Shown here one piece after another: positions 22,778-36,160 of a stretch of DNA of 64,000 nt. The notes below the pieces were generated by a model. That model searched no databases. It was not told the origin of the DNA and saw only the letters and a program-made list of their open reading frames with translations. Position numbers and translations under genes: made by a program. Position 1 is the first letter of the stretch, and each line of letters starts with the position of its first letter. Source of the DNA: Nymphalis io (lineage: Eukaryota; Arthropoda; Insecta; Lepidoptera; Nymphalidae); the NCBI RefSeq assembly GCF_905147045.1, contig NC_065890.1, positions 1,054,001 to 1,118,000 on the forward strand, in the 5' to 3' direction.

Positions 22778-25700
22778 TTAAGCACGATCTACCATCAGCT
22801 CGAAGTGAACCGAGCCCCGCCGCTCGTATCGGTCGTAGTTGATGTTCTTCGCCCACGCCCTGCATTCAATGTTGATGAGGACACCCGCTGAAATAGTCAA
22901 TATTTACTTATTAATGTAACTAAGTATATAAAATATTAAATTACAGTTACATAACTTTTATTTTAATTTCACAAAATTAAATTATTCGATCGAAAAAAAT
23001 AGTTTGAATTTCATATTTAAATTTATTAAATTAAGTATGTGTGATCCGTTAATTCACTGGAAATGTTGATGGAACCTAGTTATCTGTAAAAACAAAAATG
23101 AATGGTATGTTTGTTCCATTTGTGTTCTTAAACCATCCATTCGATTGAGGTAAAATTTTGTAGGTTCCTAGTCCAAAAAAATCTAGATTTTTTTGTATGT
23201 TTGTCTTTACATAAATGTTTTTTTACACCCACGGGAACAGCAGGGGGGGGTTTTTGGCACTCGCCGGTGACCAAAGGGTTAAGTGTGCCCCGAACATCGG
23301 AATACCCACAAAAATACTAGCGGTACCCTTCTCGTCTTAAAGGGGAGCGCCACGGGATTGCATACGCATGGTATCGTGAGGCTCTGACGGCCTTCTTTAC
23401 AGATCTTTATCCAACCGACGCAAAGCCTGAACGGCAAATCGTAAAGTAACAATAACAAAGGAGACATGACTTACTCCTGGGCTTCTCAAAGAGCACAGCC
23501 ACAAGAGGGCTGAGGTATCCCTCCTTGTTGGTGAAGGGATAGTAGTAGGCTGGGAAGCCACGACGTGGGATGTATTGCACAGGCCCGATGTTTTCCACGT
23601 CAGCAGGATTTTCGCCTTCACAGGAAACCCACACCGTATTGGCCTCTGGTTTGCCAGACTAGAAGGACAAATTGGTTATACTTATGCTTGTTTTGTTTAT
23701 AACAGCTTTTACAGCTTATTACATTTTTACGCTGTGATCATTATAGTAATAACATTTTAAAACCGTTTTGAAAAATATTACTTTTTAAATATATGTATTC
23801 TAAGAAACACTTACCACCAACTTAATGTGCTGTTTCAGATCCTCTGGCATTTTTTCAGGCAAACTGTCCGTGGTGTTGTATGAATTAGGAATCCAGTTGA
23901 AGATCTGGAAAAAAGTATTATTTTATTTATTTAATGTTTGAAATATAATCAATCAAATGGGATAAAAGTTTTTGGCGGTCTGTATGCTTTATTAAGTCAG
24001 GGAACAGGAAACATACTTCGATTCCCTTGTAGATGCATAATTAAAAACTTGAATATATTCCTACAGAATGTTTCTATGGTAGGAGAAAAGCAGAACTTAT
24101 CAAACACTAGGCACTACACAGATTTCGAACCTTATTTAGCTTGAGGAATACACAAGGTCCGGCTTCTTCGTAGTTATATTGGTTAGCTGAAGTACAAGGG
24201 TGGAAGTCATCGACAGGAACATCGCAGACTTGCTTGTCACCCAGATTGGAAGAGGTCGGGGAGCATGGGACACGATTTTCAGCGCCGGAAGCCTCACCAC
24301 TGCCGCTGCCCTTCTTGCGGTACTCTGAAATGTTTGTGATCTATTGAAATATTGATCTCATTATTTTGTCACATGTAATACAATTCAGAATAATAGAAAC
24401 TAGTGAATTGTCAGTTTTTCGGTATACCTTGTGACTCACTCGTTACATCTCATATTATATTGATATAATATGATAACAGTGATGTATTCTTGAACGAATT
24501 CAGCTAAGGAGACTGTTCTCAGTGGACACAAGCCAACAACGCAGAATATATAGTCTACAAGTGTGAGCGCAAACACATATGCTCTCTCTACCCCGTTACT
24601 CTAAAAGTCTGATGGATCAGCAAACAAAAACAGGAAGAACTGCATGGCTTGCTTTCCGAAGCACCGGTTTGCTACTGAGTAATTGCTATTTTGTTCCGAA
24701 AATAGCAATTACTTAGGACCTCGGGATTCTAATCCATTGAACCGACGATAAGTTAGCCATTGGACCAACGACACGTAAAAATCAACTTACGATCAAGGAA
24801 TTCATCGACGACTTGAGCCCATTTGAGCACGGATCCCTTGTCATTGGCTCTGTAGTAAATCAGGGTACTTTCGACGGTAGCGGAGTCCGGCATCGGTCTG
24901 AATCCAAGACCTGGAAAATAAATATTTCATATATTTAATAAGCTATTTATCAGATCAACGTTAAGTTCCATGGAATTATTATAATGTATTAATTTACTAA
25001 ATATAACGTTTTAACGTATGATAATATTCTTACCTGGATTATTGCCGATAAGAGAGCTTTCCATTTGCCATTTAGGCATCTTCGCGTCCAGGGTCTGGTA
25101 GAAGATCGTCAGCATCGCCGCAAAGAAACCCACCAGAATAGCGTAGAAGATCAAATAGAAAAGCAGGATTTTGGCTGTAGACACAAATAATCATACAATC
25201 AATTTAAAATTGAAAAACTAACAGCCTGAAAACATACAATCATTTTAACATTGAAAAACTAACAGCCTGAAAATGTCCCACTGCTGGGCTAAGACCTCCT
25301 ATTCTGAGGATAAGGTTTGAAGTCAACCATGCTGCTTCAATGCAAATTGGTGGATACACATTACAAATTTTCGTATGCCACATGCAGGATCAATATATTT
25401 CCCTTCACCGCCAAGTACCAAATTCAACAAAGGACCGTGCTTGCTTATGCTATAAAGCTAACTATAAAGTTAGAATGAATGAATCTTAGCCGATGATTCA
25501 AAGTTCAAATCTGGACACACGCTCATTAATTTGTGATATGATAAATTTGTGTTTATAATCAAGTAGTTACTTTTCAGCCTATTGAACGTTAATAAAATAC
25601 AAAAAATTTATTAATATTTCATCACACATGGCAATCTTGAGACTCCGAACATAATAAATTTTTAAAATACTACTTTTTAGTAGTAGTAAAAAATGTTAAT

Positions 25701-28700
25701 TTTTTATATTTATTAAAGGACTACAAAAGGTAATCCGGCTTGTAAAGAAGTGCACTAGTTTATAAAGGAAAATAGAATGATGCCGAATCGATTCAATAAT
25801 TGCTAGTAATCCGCCTGTTCGATCACTTCCTCTAAATGTAGTGCGGGTCCATTGAACTCGTTGTAGAGTTAACAGTCTTTACATCTATACAGGACATTCA
25901 AATTATAGAAATAAAAAAGAAGAATAACAACTAATTCTTCTGTAAGCTGTAACTATGTGATAAATACGCTTATTATGCTCTATATTGAACATAGTTAAAA
26001 CATTTTCAGCTTTACTTATAAGCGTTGCTTAACAAGTGATTACTATAAACAATAATTTGTCTTTTTCTTTCGAATGTTGAATCAATAATGACAGAAAGAG
26101 CGAAATCTGTGTTTTACTAATCAGTCGCAAAGAAAGGTTATATAGTTGGCGAGCAAAATCTTTTATTCATCCTTCATTATTAGATACTGGTGCTAGATGT
26201 TCTTAACGTTGTCAAATGAAAACGCGTCTTCGTTTGCCTTCGTTTGATTAAGTTAGAAGTTATCATGAAACCAACTATTATTATTAATACTAATATTATT
26301 CCTTATTTATTTATTCAGTTATTTGCAATTGTAATTTTTAGCCGTTTGATAGAAGATTATCATAAGATAAGCTCAAGCAGCGCCCAAACAAGCTGACAAG
26401 GCATATGAGGTACAAGAATAAAAAGAAACATTAATATTTTGTTGTTAATAAATAAATAAATAAATTTATACCTAACATCTGCCCTTCAAGGCCTAGTTAC
26501 TATACATATGTATAAAAATATGTCAGCTAACAATTGCATAATTTATACAGATAAACTTTTATTTTATTAACTAATTTGTGTAAGTCAAGACAAGAAACGT
26601 TTAAAGACAATAGTAATGGCATTATCGAGAGTACCAGGAAAGCATAAACGCGTGGTATATGTAAGGTTTTGTGCTTAAACTAATCCCTCAGTATCGCGTA
26701 ATGAGATTGAACTGATTACCTATAAAGGTAACATGATGATAACAAGCTTTCCATATTTTAAAATGAGCTAAATTGAAGCTTACATTGTTAACTGTTAATT
26801 TTTACTTTCAATTAGTTTTTCATTTCTTTTTTTCAGGACTGCATTCAAGCAAATGAGGCATCCAATCAATTATTTGTTTGATTTTAAGTTCCTTGTACCT
26901 GTATTTACACTGGCTCACTCACCATTCAAGTTGAACACAAAGTTGATTTTAATAATTAAAAATAAATAAATATTATCTTTTATAAATTTGTAAATTAAAA
27001 CAAAGATAAAAATATGTTTATATTTTTATAGGATTTAATTTTATAGGATTATATAGATATATGTATGAGTAAATATGAGTAGATCTGTTTTGTATTGTAC
27101 TAAAAAACATAGTTCGAATTCGATTCCAATATTTATTTATTTTTTAAATTGTATTTTCTTAGCCAAATACATATCAAACTTAGAATTTTAAAGATGGCAG
27201 ATTATGAACGGTGGAAGAGAACATCGTGAGAAAAATATATCTATCGCGCAGAGAACCATGTAATAAACCCCCAAACATTCCCAACTCAAGAGGTATTAGC
27301 CTAGCTATCGACATTACGGGCATTTAATGGAAATATCTTCGGGTTAATAATTCATTACACTAACGACATGCGAAAAGTCGGAATTTGTAACGAGGCTACA
27401 AATATAGCCGTCCTAGTTACAAAATAATTAGTACCGGACTAATTAAAGCGTTCACGTCAACTCACTCAGCGCGATTATCACAATGCGCTATATACATACA
27501 TAGACAGATTTAAAAGATATTAATAAGCGTTGTTTTTAAGTATACTATAAACGATAATTTGGCACTTTAGTTCGTTAGTACAAAAAACAAAACGTTTTAT
27601 TTATTATTATATTTTTTTTATAGAATAGTAAGGCGGACGAGCATATGGGCCACCTGATGGTAAGTGGTCACCAAACGCCCTTAGACATTGGCATTGTAAG
27701 AAATGTTATCCATCGCCTACATCGCCAATGCGCCACCAAACTTGGGAACTAAGATGTTACGTCCCTTGTGCCTGTAATTACACTGGCTCACTCACCCTTC
27801 AAACCGGAACACAACAATACCAAGTACTGCTGTTTTTCGGTAGAATATCTGATGAGTGGGTGGTACCTACCCAGACGGGCTTGCACAAAGCTCTACCACC
27901 AGAAAATTATTTAGTTCATAAGCATTGAAGTTGCTTATATTTATCCTAAATGTATTCGTATACATTTCTAGGATATATAAAATAATATGCTTCATTCAAA
28001 TGATATCTATCATTTAATCACTGTTTCTATTAATTATGCAAATAATACAATTATTATTTATCAATTTCAAATATTAAATATAATGTAATTGTTAGCTTAA
28101 TACATTTTATAAATCTTTTAACTGATCAAACCTTTGATGGCTACCAAATTTTTTTAAGGTTTAACTATTCGATAACCACTTGATATACTACAGTAGCTAT
28201 CAAATTGTAGAGTAAAAAATCGTAAGTGAAGTGAAGTGTAATTTTCAAAAGACAATTTTCCTAGCTCAAAGAGTCAAATGAGTCCCATCAATCATTGGTA
28301 TACTTTAGATTTTGCAATGTCGTTTAATGTTTTCACTCTGCTAAAAGCAGCATACACTTGCCAAAAAACATTGTAAATGAGCTAACTTATTAAACTTAAT
28401 TCATTTTACGAGTAAAACTGCTTTCTTGGTGCACTCTACTACTCGTTCCAATAAATGTACAATTAATTTAACAATGGAATACCTAAATTTACTTATAGCA
28501 ATTATTGGAAAATAATGATATCCTAAGAAATAATTTACACACGGCCATCTGATCCTAAGCAGAGCTTGTACTATGGAAACCAGACAACTGATTATAATAC
28601 ATATACTACTTTTCTTTTGTAAAAAAAAAATACATACTTATATAGATAATTACATTCAGACTCAGGACAAACAGACATGTTCATGCACACAAATGTTTGT

Positions 28701-31700
28701 CCTGGGTGGGAATCGAACCCACAACCTTCGGCATCAAAAGCAAGTACAAGCAACCAACCACGCCAACCGGCCCGTCAAAATAAAATAAAACTTTAGAATT
28801 CTCGTAGACTTATGTAACATAAAAAACTGCGCTTCGTTTCAAAACGTATTGTTGCGAAGCTCGTTGAGTACGTTCAACAATCGATGCATTTCACGTCAGA
28901 GCAGTGCATGGCTTATGCAGGGGACATGGGGTACGTATAGGTCAAGAAAGACGCATGCGTACTATCTATCGGACTTGGGAAAGCCACTGAATCACCGCAT
29001 AACCCTCCGTCGTAAAATCGGAACTACATTATAAATTATTCTAAACCCACAAACGAGACTACTGTTGTTTTTCTACGGTTTAAAAAGTAGATAAAATTAG
29101 TTTTATTTGTATAGAATTTATTTTGTTTTTTATATTATTTACATTTGTTTACCTTTTTGTTTTAAGAAAATTATTAAGACTAAATTTTTGATACACACAA
29201 TGCCTACAGTAAAACTTTACTGGTACCGAATATGAATGGAGACAAAAGGACAATATGAATAGAGACAAGAAAACTGTGCCTGCAGTTGGATACGGTTTTA
29301 TTTATAAACGTGGCTTACCGACTGGGTAAACACTGATTTCTCCCTTTCTATCATTATTCATTTGACATTCCATAGAAGAAGACGGCATTGTTCAACTAAT
29401 CACTAAACAAAGTTTATAAGTAATACCGGTAACGTTTATCTAACATGTCCTGATACTTATTCAATCCAGCATCGGATTGATTTGAAACGCCGTTTCTAAT
29501 TGGTTTTTTATAAGCTGTTAATAATAGAAAAACGAGTTTTCTTGCTTTTATGATGTCAATGTTTTCAATATTATAAATGGCGGCATCGCCATATTGGAAA
29601 GTCTTAACGGACAAATTATCAAAGATTAATTTGATAACTGCCGTATAACAGAATGAGAAATATATATTTTTTTATTAATATGAAGCAACTAGGGTGATTT
29701 AACGATGTTAAGTTTCTACGATAAATAATAACAAATTAAAAATATAAAATAAAGAATACATTTACTTATTGACTGTCTAAAATCTACGGTTCGAATAAGT
29801 TCGAATATAATGAATATGGAACCCGAAGATTTCATGTGTGGCGCATTGAACTCCGATTTTTTTGTCTACAATTGTTGAATTGTTCGCAATACAAATATAA
29901 TTGTTTTTTAGTGAGATTTAATAACATTATTATAGACGCAGCATGAAGTCGTTTGAAAATGATTACATAACTCTACAATCTATCTCCATTTTTTGTGCTC
30001 ATCGTTTTCCCAGGTGAAAAACAGGTCACGGAGAATGCGCCGTAGACCTAGAGAGACGCATGCGTGATGCAGCTCTGAAACCAGGACATACGTGCAGAGC
30101 AGATCAATTCAGCTATGATGTATACATAGGTATAAATAGTATGTTCACGTATATGAGATTATTTATATTTATTTCTTATATATTTATAAATATATATATA
30201 TATATATAGTGATGTCGTTCGACACTGGTTTTGATAATTTTACAGTTTTTTTTTAACTACCCACGTAATACCGGATGAATTATTACTCATCTGCCATCAT
30301 AATCTGTATTAAAAAAGTTAAACTTATAACAATCCCTGGATATTATTTTCCATTAGAAACTACAATCCATAGACTATCTCAAATGAAAATATTTTAATAT
30401 ACCTAAACAAATGATCCATGAGTTAGTAACAATAAACACCTACGGCCATAGTTAACGTTTTTAAGCGGGTGATTAGTGAAATAGTAGTGTATCTTCTTCT
30501 TTCGAATGTCAAATCAATAATGTCAGAAAGAGAGAAATCTATGTTTAACTGAACAGTAGCTTAGCAATGTGTATAAGAGAGGCCGTTAATACTTATGGCA
30601 GTAATTAATTTATAAAACGAATTTAGTCTTCTGTCTAAGTATCCGAACCAAATGACAAAAAACATTATGTAATTAAAAGTGTAATTTACTGTTTCCATAT
30701 AAATATGGGAACCATATGCGATTTATATGATGTTCTAAATGGGAACTAGTAGGTGAGTTGTAAGTTGGTCTTCTAAAATTTTAATATAACATTTCAACGA
30801 TACAACATGTCCATATTTAATCCGATCCTAATTTTTTATTATTAAGAAAGAATGCAAGGTGTATTCGACTTTGTTATAACATAACTTGAAACATTTCTTC
30901 AGTTTAAAGCATAAAATCAAGTCAGAAAATGCTTTCATTCATTTCTCCTTAGCATCATATAAAAGATTTCGTATTTTTAATTAAAACTTTTCCTAGTATT
31001 GTGTTAATCAAAGTGCCAGTAAATAGTCCATCAAAGAGGTATCGTCCATAAAGTTAACATTAAATAGAATGGCAGAAATATGTCCTTGGATCGATCTGCC
31101 GAAGGACGAGGCGCGCGCAGCCGGGTCGGCGCCGCGCATCCAGCTGGCCTACATCTTTGATCGACCTTCACTACTGCATTATAATTTAAGCTTTATTTTC
31201 ATGAATCTAAAATACAAATTCGCTTAATTATATCTTCAGAAAGATTTAAAACTTTTGCTTACTATATACGGTATATATAAAATTTCATTTATTATACTTG
31301 TATTTGTCATGCCGATTTCGATCTTATTTTCAATGTTATTTAGTTCAAAATCGGATTGCGTTTTTTGTATTTCCAGTAATTGTCTTGAATTAATCTTAAG
31401 TAATTGTGACAGGTTCTGGCACGCGTAACCGTTTGACAAAATACATCTCGTATTAAATTATATGATATAATAGAATATAACCAAGGAACTGTAAACGTAT
31501 CGATTGGTAACACTCTTAAATTATGCAATAACTAATTTATTAAGGGTATCTGAAGTCGAGATGGCCCAGTGGTAAGAACGCGTGAATCTTAACCGATGAA
31601 CGTGGGTTCAAACCCGGGCAAGCACCTCTGAATTTTCATGTGCTTAATTTCTGTTTATAATTCATCTCGTGCTTTTCGGTGAAGGAAAACATCGTGAGGA

Positions 31701-33574
31701 AACCTGCATGTGTCTAATTTCATCGAAATTCTGCCACATGTGTATTCCACCAACCCGCATTGGAGCAGCGTGGTGAAATAAGCTCCAAACCTCCTCAAAT
31801 AGGGAGAGGAGGCCTTAGCCCAGCAGTGGGACATTTACAGGCTGTTACTTTAAGGGTATCTGTAACGTTCAGCATAGGAAATAAAAAATCAAGTTTAATT
31901 TAAAAATAAGGCCCAAACAAGACGGACAAATCTCATTCTCTTATTATATTTTATTAATTAACATGATTATATTCATATTTAATAATATTTAATCGTATAT
32001 AGCAACCAAGTTATCAGAACGAATCAATGCATGTAAATGTTTGCCAAAGACTTTAAAGTCAAGCAACGTACTAACAACGTACCTAAGAGATTTGTAAATT
32101 TCAATTCGAAGCAAAATGTTATAAAACGTATTTATTACATTGTCAACTAGTTTGTACATACCTATAATAAATATTTCTTTTAAATATTTTTGTTTTTGAC
32201 AATGTAACAAAGGAGTGCCACGCCTTATTTCAGGTCAGCATCAATATTAAAATAGCCTTCAATAGACGCGAGTTTCATCTTATTTGAACGATTCGAAATT
32301 CAAATACTCTCCTTTTATAGAAACTAACAGGAGCTTACTTATTAAAAAAATATCGATTGTCATCAGCCAGGTAGAGTATAGCCACCGTTTTTCTATAAAA
32401 GCTGGGGAGGATTCTTATAAATTTATTTAATAATTAAGTCTTTCTATTCTAAAACCTTTTAAGTTGCCATCTAAAAGTTATTTCCTGGGTTCTTTTAATA
32501 ACAATTATGTACTAGTTTAAAATTATATAACTAGTAAAAAGGCTTGGTTAGTAATCGTTAATACAGGATCATAATTTCAGCTGGAAGACCTCCACTGCCG
32601 AACAAAGGCTTGGGGGAGGTCAAGAATTTCATTAGTACTTAGAACGTCTTGGTATTTTAATTTTCCATACTTGTACTTTTTACTTTTGACAATTAAAAAG
32701 TAAGTTCAATGATTCTATATTTTAAATAACAATATTTAAAACTTATTGGTTGCGAAATATGTAAATAGTATGAATTGTTGTAGTATGTTTAATAGTTATA
32801 CTAAAATAGTCCTTTACAATGTTACGTAAAGTTGTTCTTATTTCTATTGTAATATAGTTTTGTTTTGAATAACACTTAACAGTAGCTTTCTTCCTTCCTT
32901 CCCCAAAATTAATGACGAGCATATTGTGTGAAGAACTAAATTAGAAATATTCTTTTTAGATCGATTTGGCGGCCATGATTAAGATAGAACTTGCGCAAGA
33001 GACGAATTACTTATATTACTTTGTTCTCATAATCCGAAAATGTCAATTATGAGATACCGGGTCTAATCCTAATTTGGAGTTATAACATATTTTGTTTTTT
33101 GTTCCAAGGAATTATGCCCAGAATTTTGAGTTGGAGTTCTACGTAAAAACGATGATACTGACTAATCTTTCTCCAGTGCTAGGCAATTGAGTTATGAACA
33201 TAAGCGAATAGAGAGTGAATCTGCGGTTGCGCACATACTTGTGCACTATAATATCGTCAGTATTTGGCGATTTAATAATTGGCTATTCAAATTTTCCGCT
33301 GTCGCCGAAATAGGCACAAAAATCATCAATTATTTTGATGATTTGGATACCTTGGTATTGTGATCTGTGGGTTACATTAAGGATAAATGAAACTGTTTAA
33401 TATTAATATGTTATAAAACTGTTGAAGTATATGCAGAAATTAAATATATTATACAATGTTAATAGCTATTAACATTAGTATGAATATAAACGAGATAAGA
33501 ATATTTTTATTGCTCTATCTGTTCAGCGAACGGAAACGACTAAATTCATTTTAACACAGTACAATATCTTTTAT

Positions 33575-33625
<51 letters not shown>

Positions 33626-35227
33626 CCGAAGATATATATTATATAAGCAAATGTGTGATATATTAATGACTGAACATGTGAAAACATAGATCTAAACACT
33701 AACAGCGCAGTTGCCCGTTTCGTTCGCAGCGATAATATATTTTGCCAGGGATACGCCCGTATTTAAGAGCATCTGTCAATATAGACATGAAAATAGCATA
33801 TAAGTGTTTTTGGTCCGTAATTAAAAGTAAAAGTGGAAAATAAATAATATTTTCTGATCAATACATTCTCAAGATAGATTGTTCGTGTTTCCCTATCTGT
33901 TTTCTAATTAATTTTAGGGGAAGTATCTCGTCGCAGAGACATAGTGCATTAAGTTATTTGAAATTCAATTACTTGGATGTTCTGAGCATATACTTTTTGT
34001 TATATTTAGATAACATTGTGGTAAGTCCATGTTAAAAATAATCCATAGTTTAATTGAATCGTAACGATATAACAATGTTGAGTTCAGAACTATCTCAAGT
34101 ACCATAAATGATAGGATTTATTTTATCGATTATTGTAGGGATGGAAAACGTTAAAGTCAACATGGAAACCAATAAGTGTAGTTGTGCGTGCATGCACAAT
34201 AATTATAGATAATAACGTTACGATATAACGTGAGGAGGTTTTGATAATTCCGACACTCAGCTTTGTCAAGGATTCTTAAGCCCACCAACTTGTACTGCTC
34301 CGTAAAGTTTAGAGATGTTAGTGTACCTGAAGTTATGTAATAAAATTGTAGTCATCATTACCTAAAGAGAAGCCAAAGATATTTTTTTTATTTTAAAAAT
34401 ACTGACGTCGATGAAATTGTAAGTCACCTTATATATAAGAAGTATGTAGTATCCAATCAGAGCTTTTAGGATACTATGGCTCTTGATCCTACAATTACTA
34501 TAACGCTTCGAAACGGAACATACCAATGCGAAGTATTAAGTGTAAACCTAAAATAATAATAACTGTGGTACCCAGATGTGATACACCAAAGCCTGCCATC
34601 GATTAGCAGATCGTTATAAATAAACCTAAAGTAGACCTCATAATCTTCTGCGCACGACAATCGGCGCAATGCATGTCGCATAGGCAGTGTTTAATATATC
34701 AATTAGAGCTTTTCATTAACTTTGATATCACGTTTTATACATTGTTGTTAATATTTAATAGACAATGAAATCATTGCAGGAGGTAAATAATTTTATGTAC
34801 CTTTCTGTTTTTTATATAACTATTTATTCATGTAATGATGATTCCATTATATATTTCTTATAAACATTATATGCTTGTATTAAAGCTGTATGTGTACTCA
34901 AAAACTAAATTTGTGTTACGTAACACGCCTTAAAATGTAATGTTACAGTATTGTAATTTCTTAAATTTTTCTCTCATTATTGAACTAAATAAAGAAGAAA
35001 ATAATAGTTTTAACATCAGGCCCATTATAATTTCCCTCCAAAAATTTGAAATACCTATAAGAAAAATATCTTTTGTAATAAAAAATAAGCTTACCCCAGC
35101 TGGATCCCGTGCGGCCAAGAAATTGTCCAGTTTCGGAATTCCAGAGGAAGATCCTGAGGGACTCCCATTTTCCTAGATCCGGAGGGGGGGCGTAGTATTG
35201 TTCAGCAACTTTCGTCTTGTCTGCCAT
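22778..35227 (-). CDS. nrv2: Canonical Na+/K+-ATPase beta subunit (gene B, Nervana type)
   Basis: Seven exons on the minus strand: 35095-35227, 25034-25174, 24791-24910, 24131-24324, 23815-23904, 23475-23658, 22778-22887. Phases are 1,1,1,0,0,1; the product is 323 aa, the usual length for the family. The cytoplasmic tail of about 45 residues ends in FLGRTGSSWAKI, the hallmark just before the membrane. The membrane segment (LLFYLIFYAILVGFF) has the conserved tyrosines, followed by LGFRPMP. The ectodomain has six cysteines (VPC, QVC, HPC, GPC, VSC, IEC), the block ENPADVENIGPVQYIPRRGF and the terminal AWAKNINYDRYERRG with HFELMVD. It should pair with the pump alpha subunit at the plasma membrane. 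The ATG at 35227 is chosen because MADKTKV fits family starts; an in-frame ATG at 35344 would add 39 arginine-rich residues. The exon 4 donor is a weak GTTCGA. The symbol is by similarity only; nrv1 versus nrv2 orthology cannot be decided here. Confidence 0.93.
24505..24775 (-). repeat. Third SINE family, rearranged copy in gene B intron
   Basis: Shares 'gtgagcgcaaacacatatgc' and 'tctgatgg' with 14262-14613 and ends in 'cattggaccaacga', the complement of the tRNA-like head. An inserted 'gaaaatagcaattactta' and its near-repeat suggest an internal rearrangement. Confidence 0.65.
25192..25273. repeat. 41-bp direct tandem duplication beside gene B exon 2
   Basis: Two adjacent copies of a 41-base unit (25192-25232 and 25233-25273), each ending in ctaacagcctgaaaa and differing at a few positions. 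The second unit runs into the SINE. It lies 17 bases beyond the acceptor side of exon 2. Confidence 0.85.
25259..25510 (-). repeat. tRNA-derived SINE (Metulj-like), old copy in gene B intron 1
   Basis: Plus strand begins aacagcctgaaaatgtccc and contains 'tcaatgcaaattggtggata' and 'gccacatgcagg'; the tRNA-like part is badly decayed and partly rearranged. Confidence 0.8.
25511..26884. other. Gene B intron 1, AT-rich non-coding
   Basis: No alternative first exon with a GRTGxSW-like end could be found. Nothing else is recognisable. Confidence 0.4.
26885..26942 (-). repeat. Fragment of the ~270-bp poly(A) retroposon
   Basis: The phrase ttgtacctgtatttacactg followed by gctcactcaccattcaag matches the centre of the element. 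Confidence 0.6.
27608..27903 (-). repeat. ~270-bp poly(A) retroposon, full length, gene B intron 1
   Basis: The plus strand begins with a T-rich run, then aaggcggacgagcatatggg, and ends with gcttgcacaaagctctacca ccag. The native strand is minus, with the poly(A) tail at the left. Close to the copies at 39145-39446 and 63278-63543. Confidence 0.9.
27904..28514. other. Gene B intron 1, AT-rich non-coding
   Basis: Nothing recognisable. Confidence 0.4.
28515..28776 (-). repeat. Second SINE-like family with tRNA-like head
   Basis: On the minus strand the element opens ggccggttggcgtggttggt and has a B-box-like ggttcgattccc; its body carries 'catgtctgtttgtcctgagt' and 'cagttgtctggtttccatag'. A headless copy is at 12182-12375. 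Confidence 0.8.
28777..31539. other. Gene B intron 1, mostly unique
   Basis: No alternative exon could be confirmed. Two islands with more G+C (28840-29000 and 30010-30110) share the octamer-rich 'agacgcatgcgt'. A third (31085-31170) is strongly GC-rich. A TA microsatellite lies at 30184-30208. Confidence 0.35.
31554..31850 (+). repeat. tRNA-derived SINE (Metulj-like) with target-site duplication
   Basis: Head: gtcgagatggcccagtggta, then a B-box ggttcaaacccg. Tail: cagcagtgggacatttacag gctgttact. The 13-base repeat ttaagggtatctg flanks it (31540-31552 and 31850-31862). Confidence 0.95.
31863..33179. other. Gene B intron 1, AT-rich non-coding
   Basis: Nothing recognisable apart from unique AT-rich sequence. 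Confidence 0.4.
33180..33325 (+). repeat. Third SINE family, internal fragment
   Basis: Shares tgcgcacatacttgtgcact and ataatatcgtc with 14262-14613. Confidence 0.65.
33576..33623. repeat. (TA)n microsatellite
   Basis: Uninterrupted TA dinucleotides of about 23 units. Confidence 0.95.
33626..35094. other. Gene B intron 1, next to the first coding exon
   Basis: AT-rich, no exon or known repeat recognised. Confidence 0.4.
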
Positions 35228-35400
35228 GGTCGAACGCCTAGCCGGACTGCGGTGCGAGATCGATTGCCGGCGCCTTCGCCCCTGTGTACCGCGTCCCTCG
35301 CTCCCCTCCCCGGCCTCTAGTACCCCCTGCATCCCCCATTTCACCCCTTACGTAACGATTACGTAAGGCGGCGCGCGCACGTTGAGACCTACTTCGGAAA
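35228..35400 (-). promoter_or_regulatory. GC-rich 5' UTR and promoter region of gene B
   Basis: A sharp rise in G+C and CpG immediately upstream of the start codon, unlike everything around it, with a palindrome-like 'acgtaacgattacgtaagg' at 35350-35368. It marks the 5' end of a constitutively used gene; the exact start site is not visible. Confidence 0.45.
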
Positions 35401-35894
35401 AGCGAACTACGATATCACAGCCACTCAAACTTAACCCCTTATTTGGTTGTATTCAGACAGCCTTAAGGAAGTAGACGAAGGTCTGTATAGATTGGACGAA
35501 AATTGTAGCTGTTTGTCTAGAAAATGCCAAGTAAGCGTACCGTAATGTAAGGGAAGAAGGGTTATTTTGCAACGAACGTATTAAGCTATCTATATGAGAC
35601 ATCTGGTCATTGTGCTACGAGTAGGTTTTAAGTAGTTAAATTTAATTGTTATTGTTAAAAAGGATTTACGATTTTTCTTATGTAAGAACTTTAGTTAATC
35701 AAGTGACTGATGAAAGTATATTTTTAATTTTAACCATAATATATGCAGTTCTAAATCAACAAAACTTTAATTCAAATGTTTTTTATTCGTAATAGTATTT
35801 CAAAACAAAATATTCTTCATATAAGTAGTTTATTACAAGCACTTTTGCATCGTCACGTTACAGGATTAATACAAAAGATATAAAATATAAAAAA
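35401..35894. other. Intergenic DNA upstream of gene B
   Basis: No exon seen. Confidence 0.4.
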
Positions 35895-36160
35895 GCCGAG
35901 ATGACCTAGTGGTTAGAACGCGTGAATCTTAACCGATGATCGTGGGTTCAAATCCGGGTAAGCACCACTGAATTATCATGTGCTTAGAAGGAAAACATCG
36001 TGAGGAAACCTGCATAACTAATTTCATTGAAATTCTGCCACATGTGTATTCTACCAACCCGCATCGGAGCAGCGTGGTGGAATAAGCTCCAAACGTTCTC
36101 CTCAAAGGAAGAGAAGGCCTTAGCCCAGCAGTGGGACATTAACAGGTTGTTATTGTTGTT
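35895..36160 (+). repeat. tRNA-derived SINE (Metulj-like) with target-site duplication
   Basis: Head gccgagatgacctagtggtt, B-box ggttcaaatccg, tail cagcagtgggacattaacag. It has an internal deletion after 'catgtgctta' and is flanked by atataaaatataa on both sides. Confidence 0.93.

Noticed and set aside
35228..35344. N-terminal extension of gene B to an upstream in-frame ATG
   Set aside because: It adds 39 Arg-rich, low-complexity residues not expected in the family; the MADKTKV start matches known lengths.
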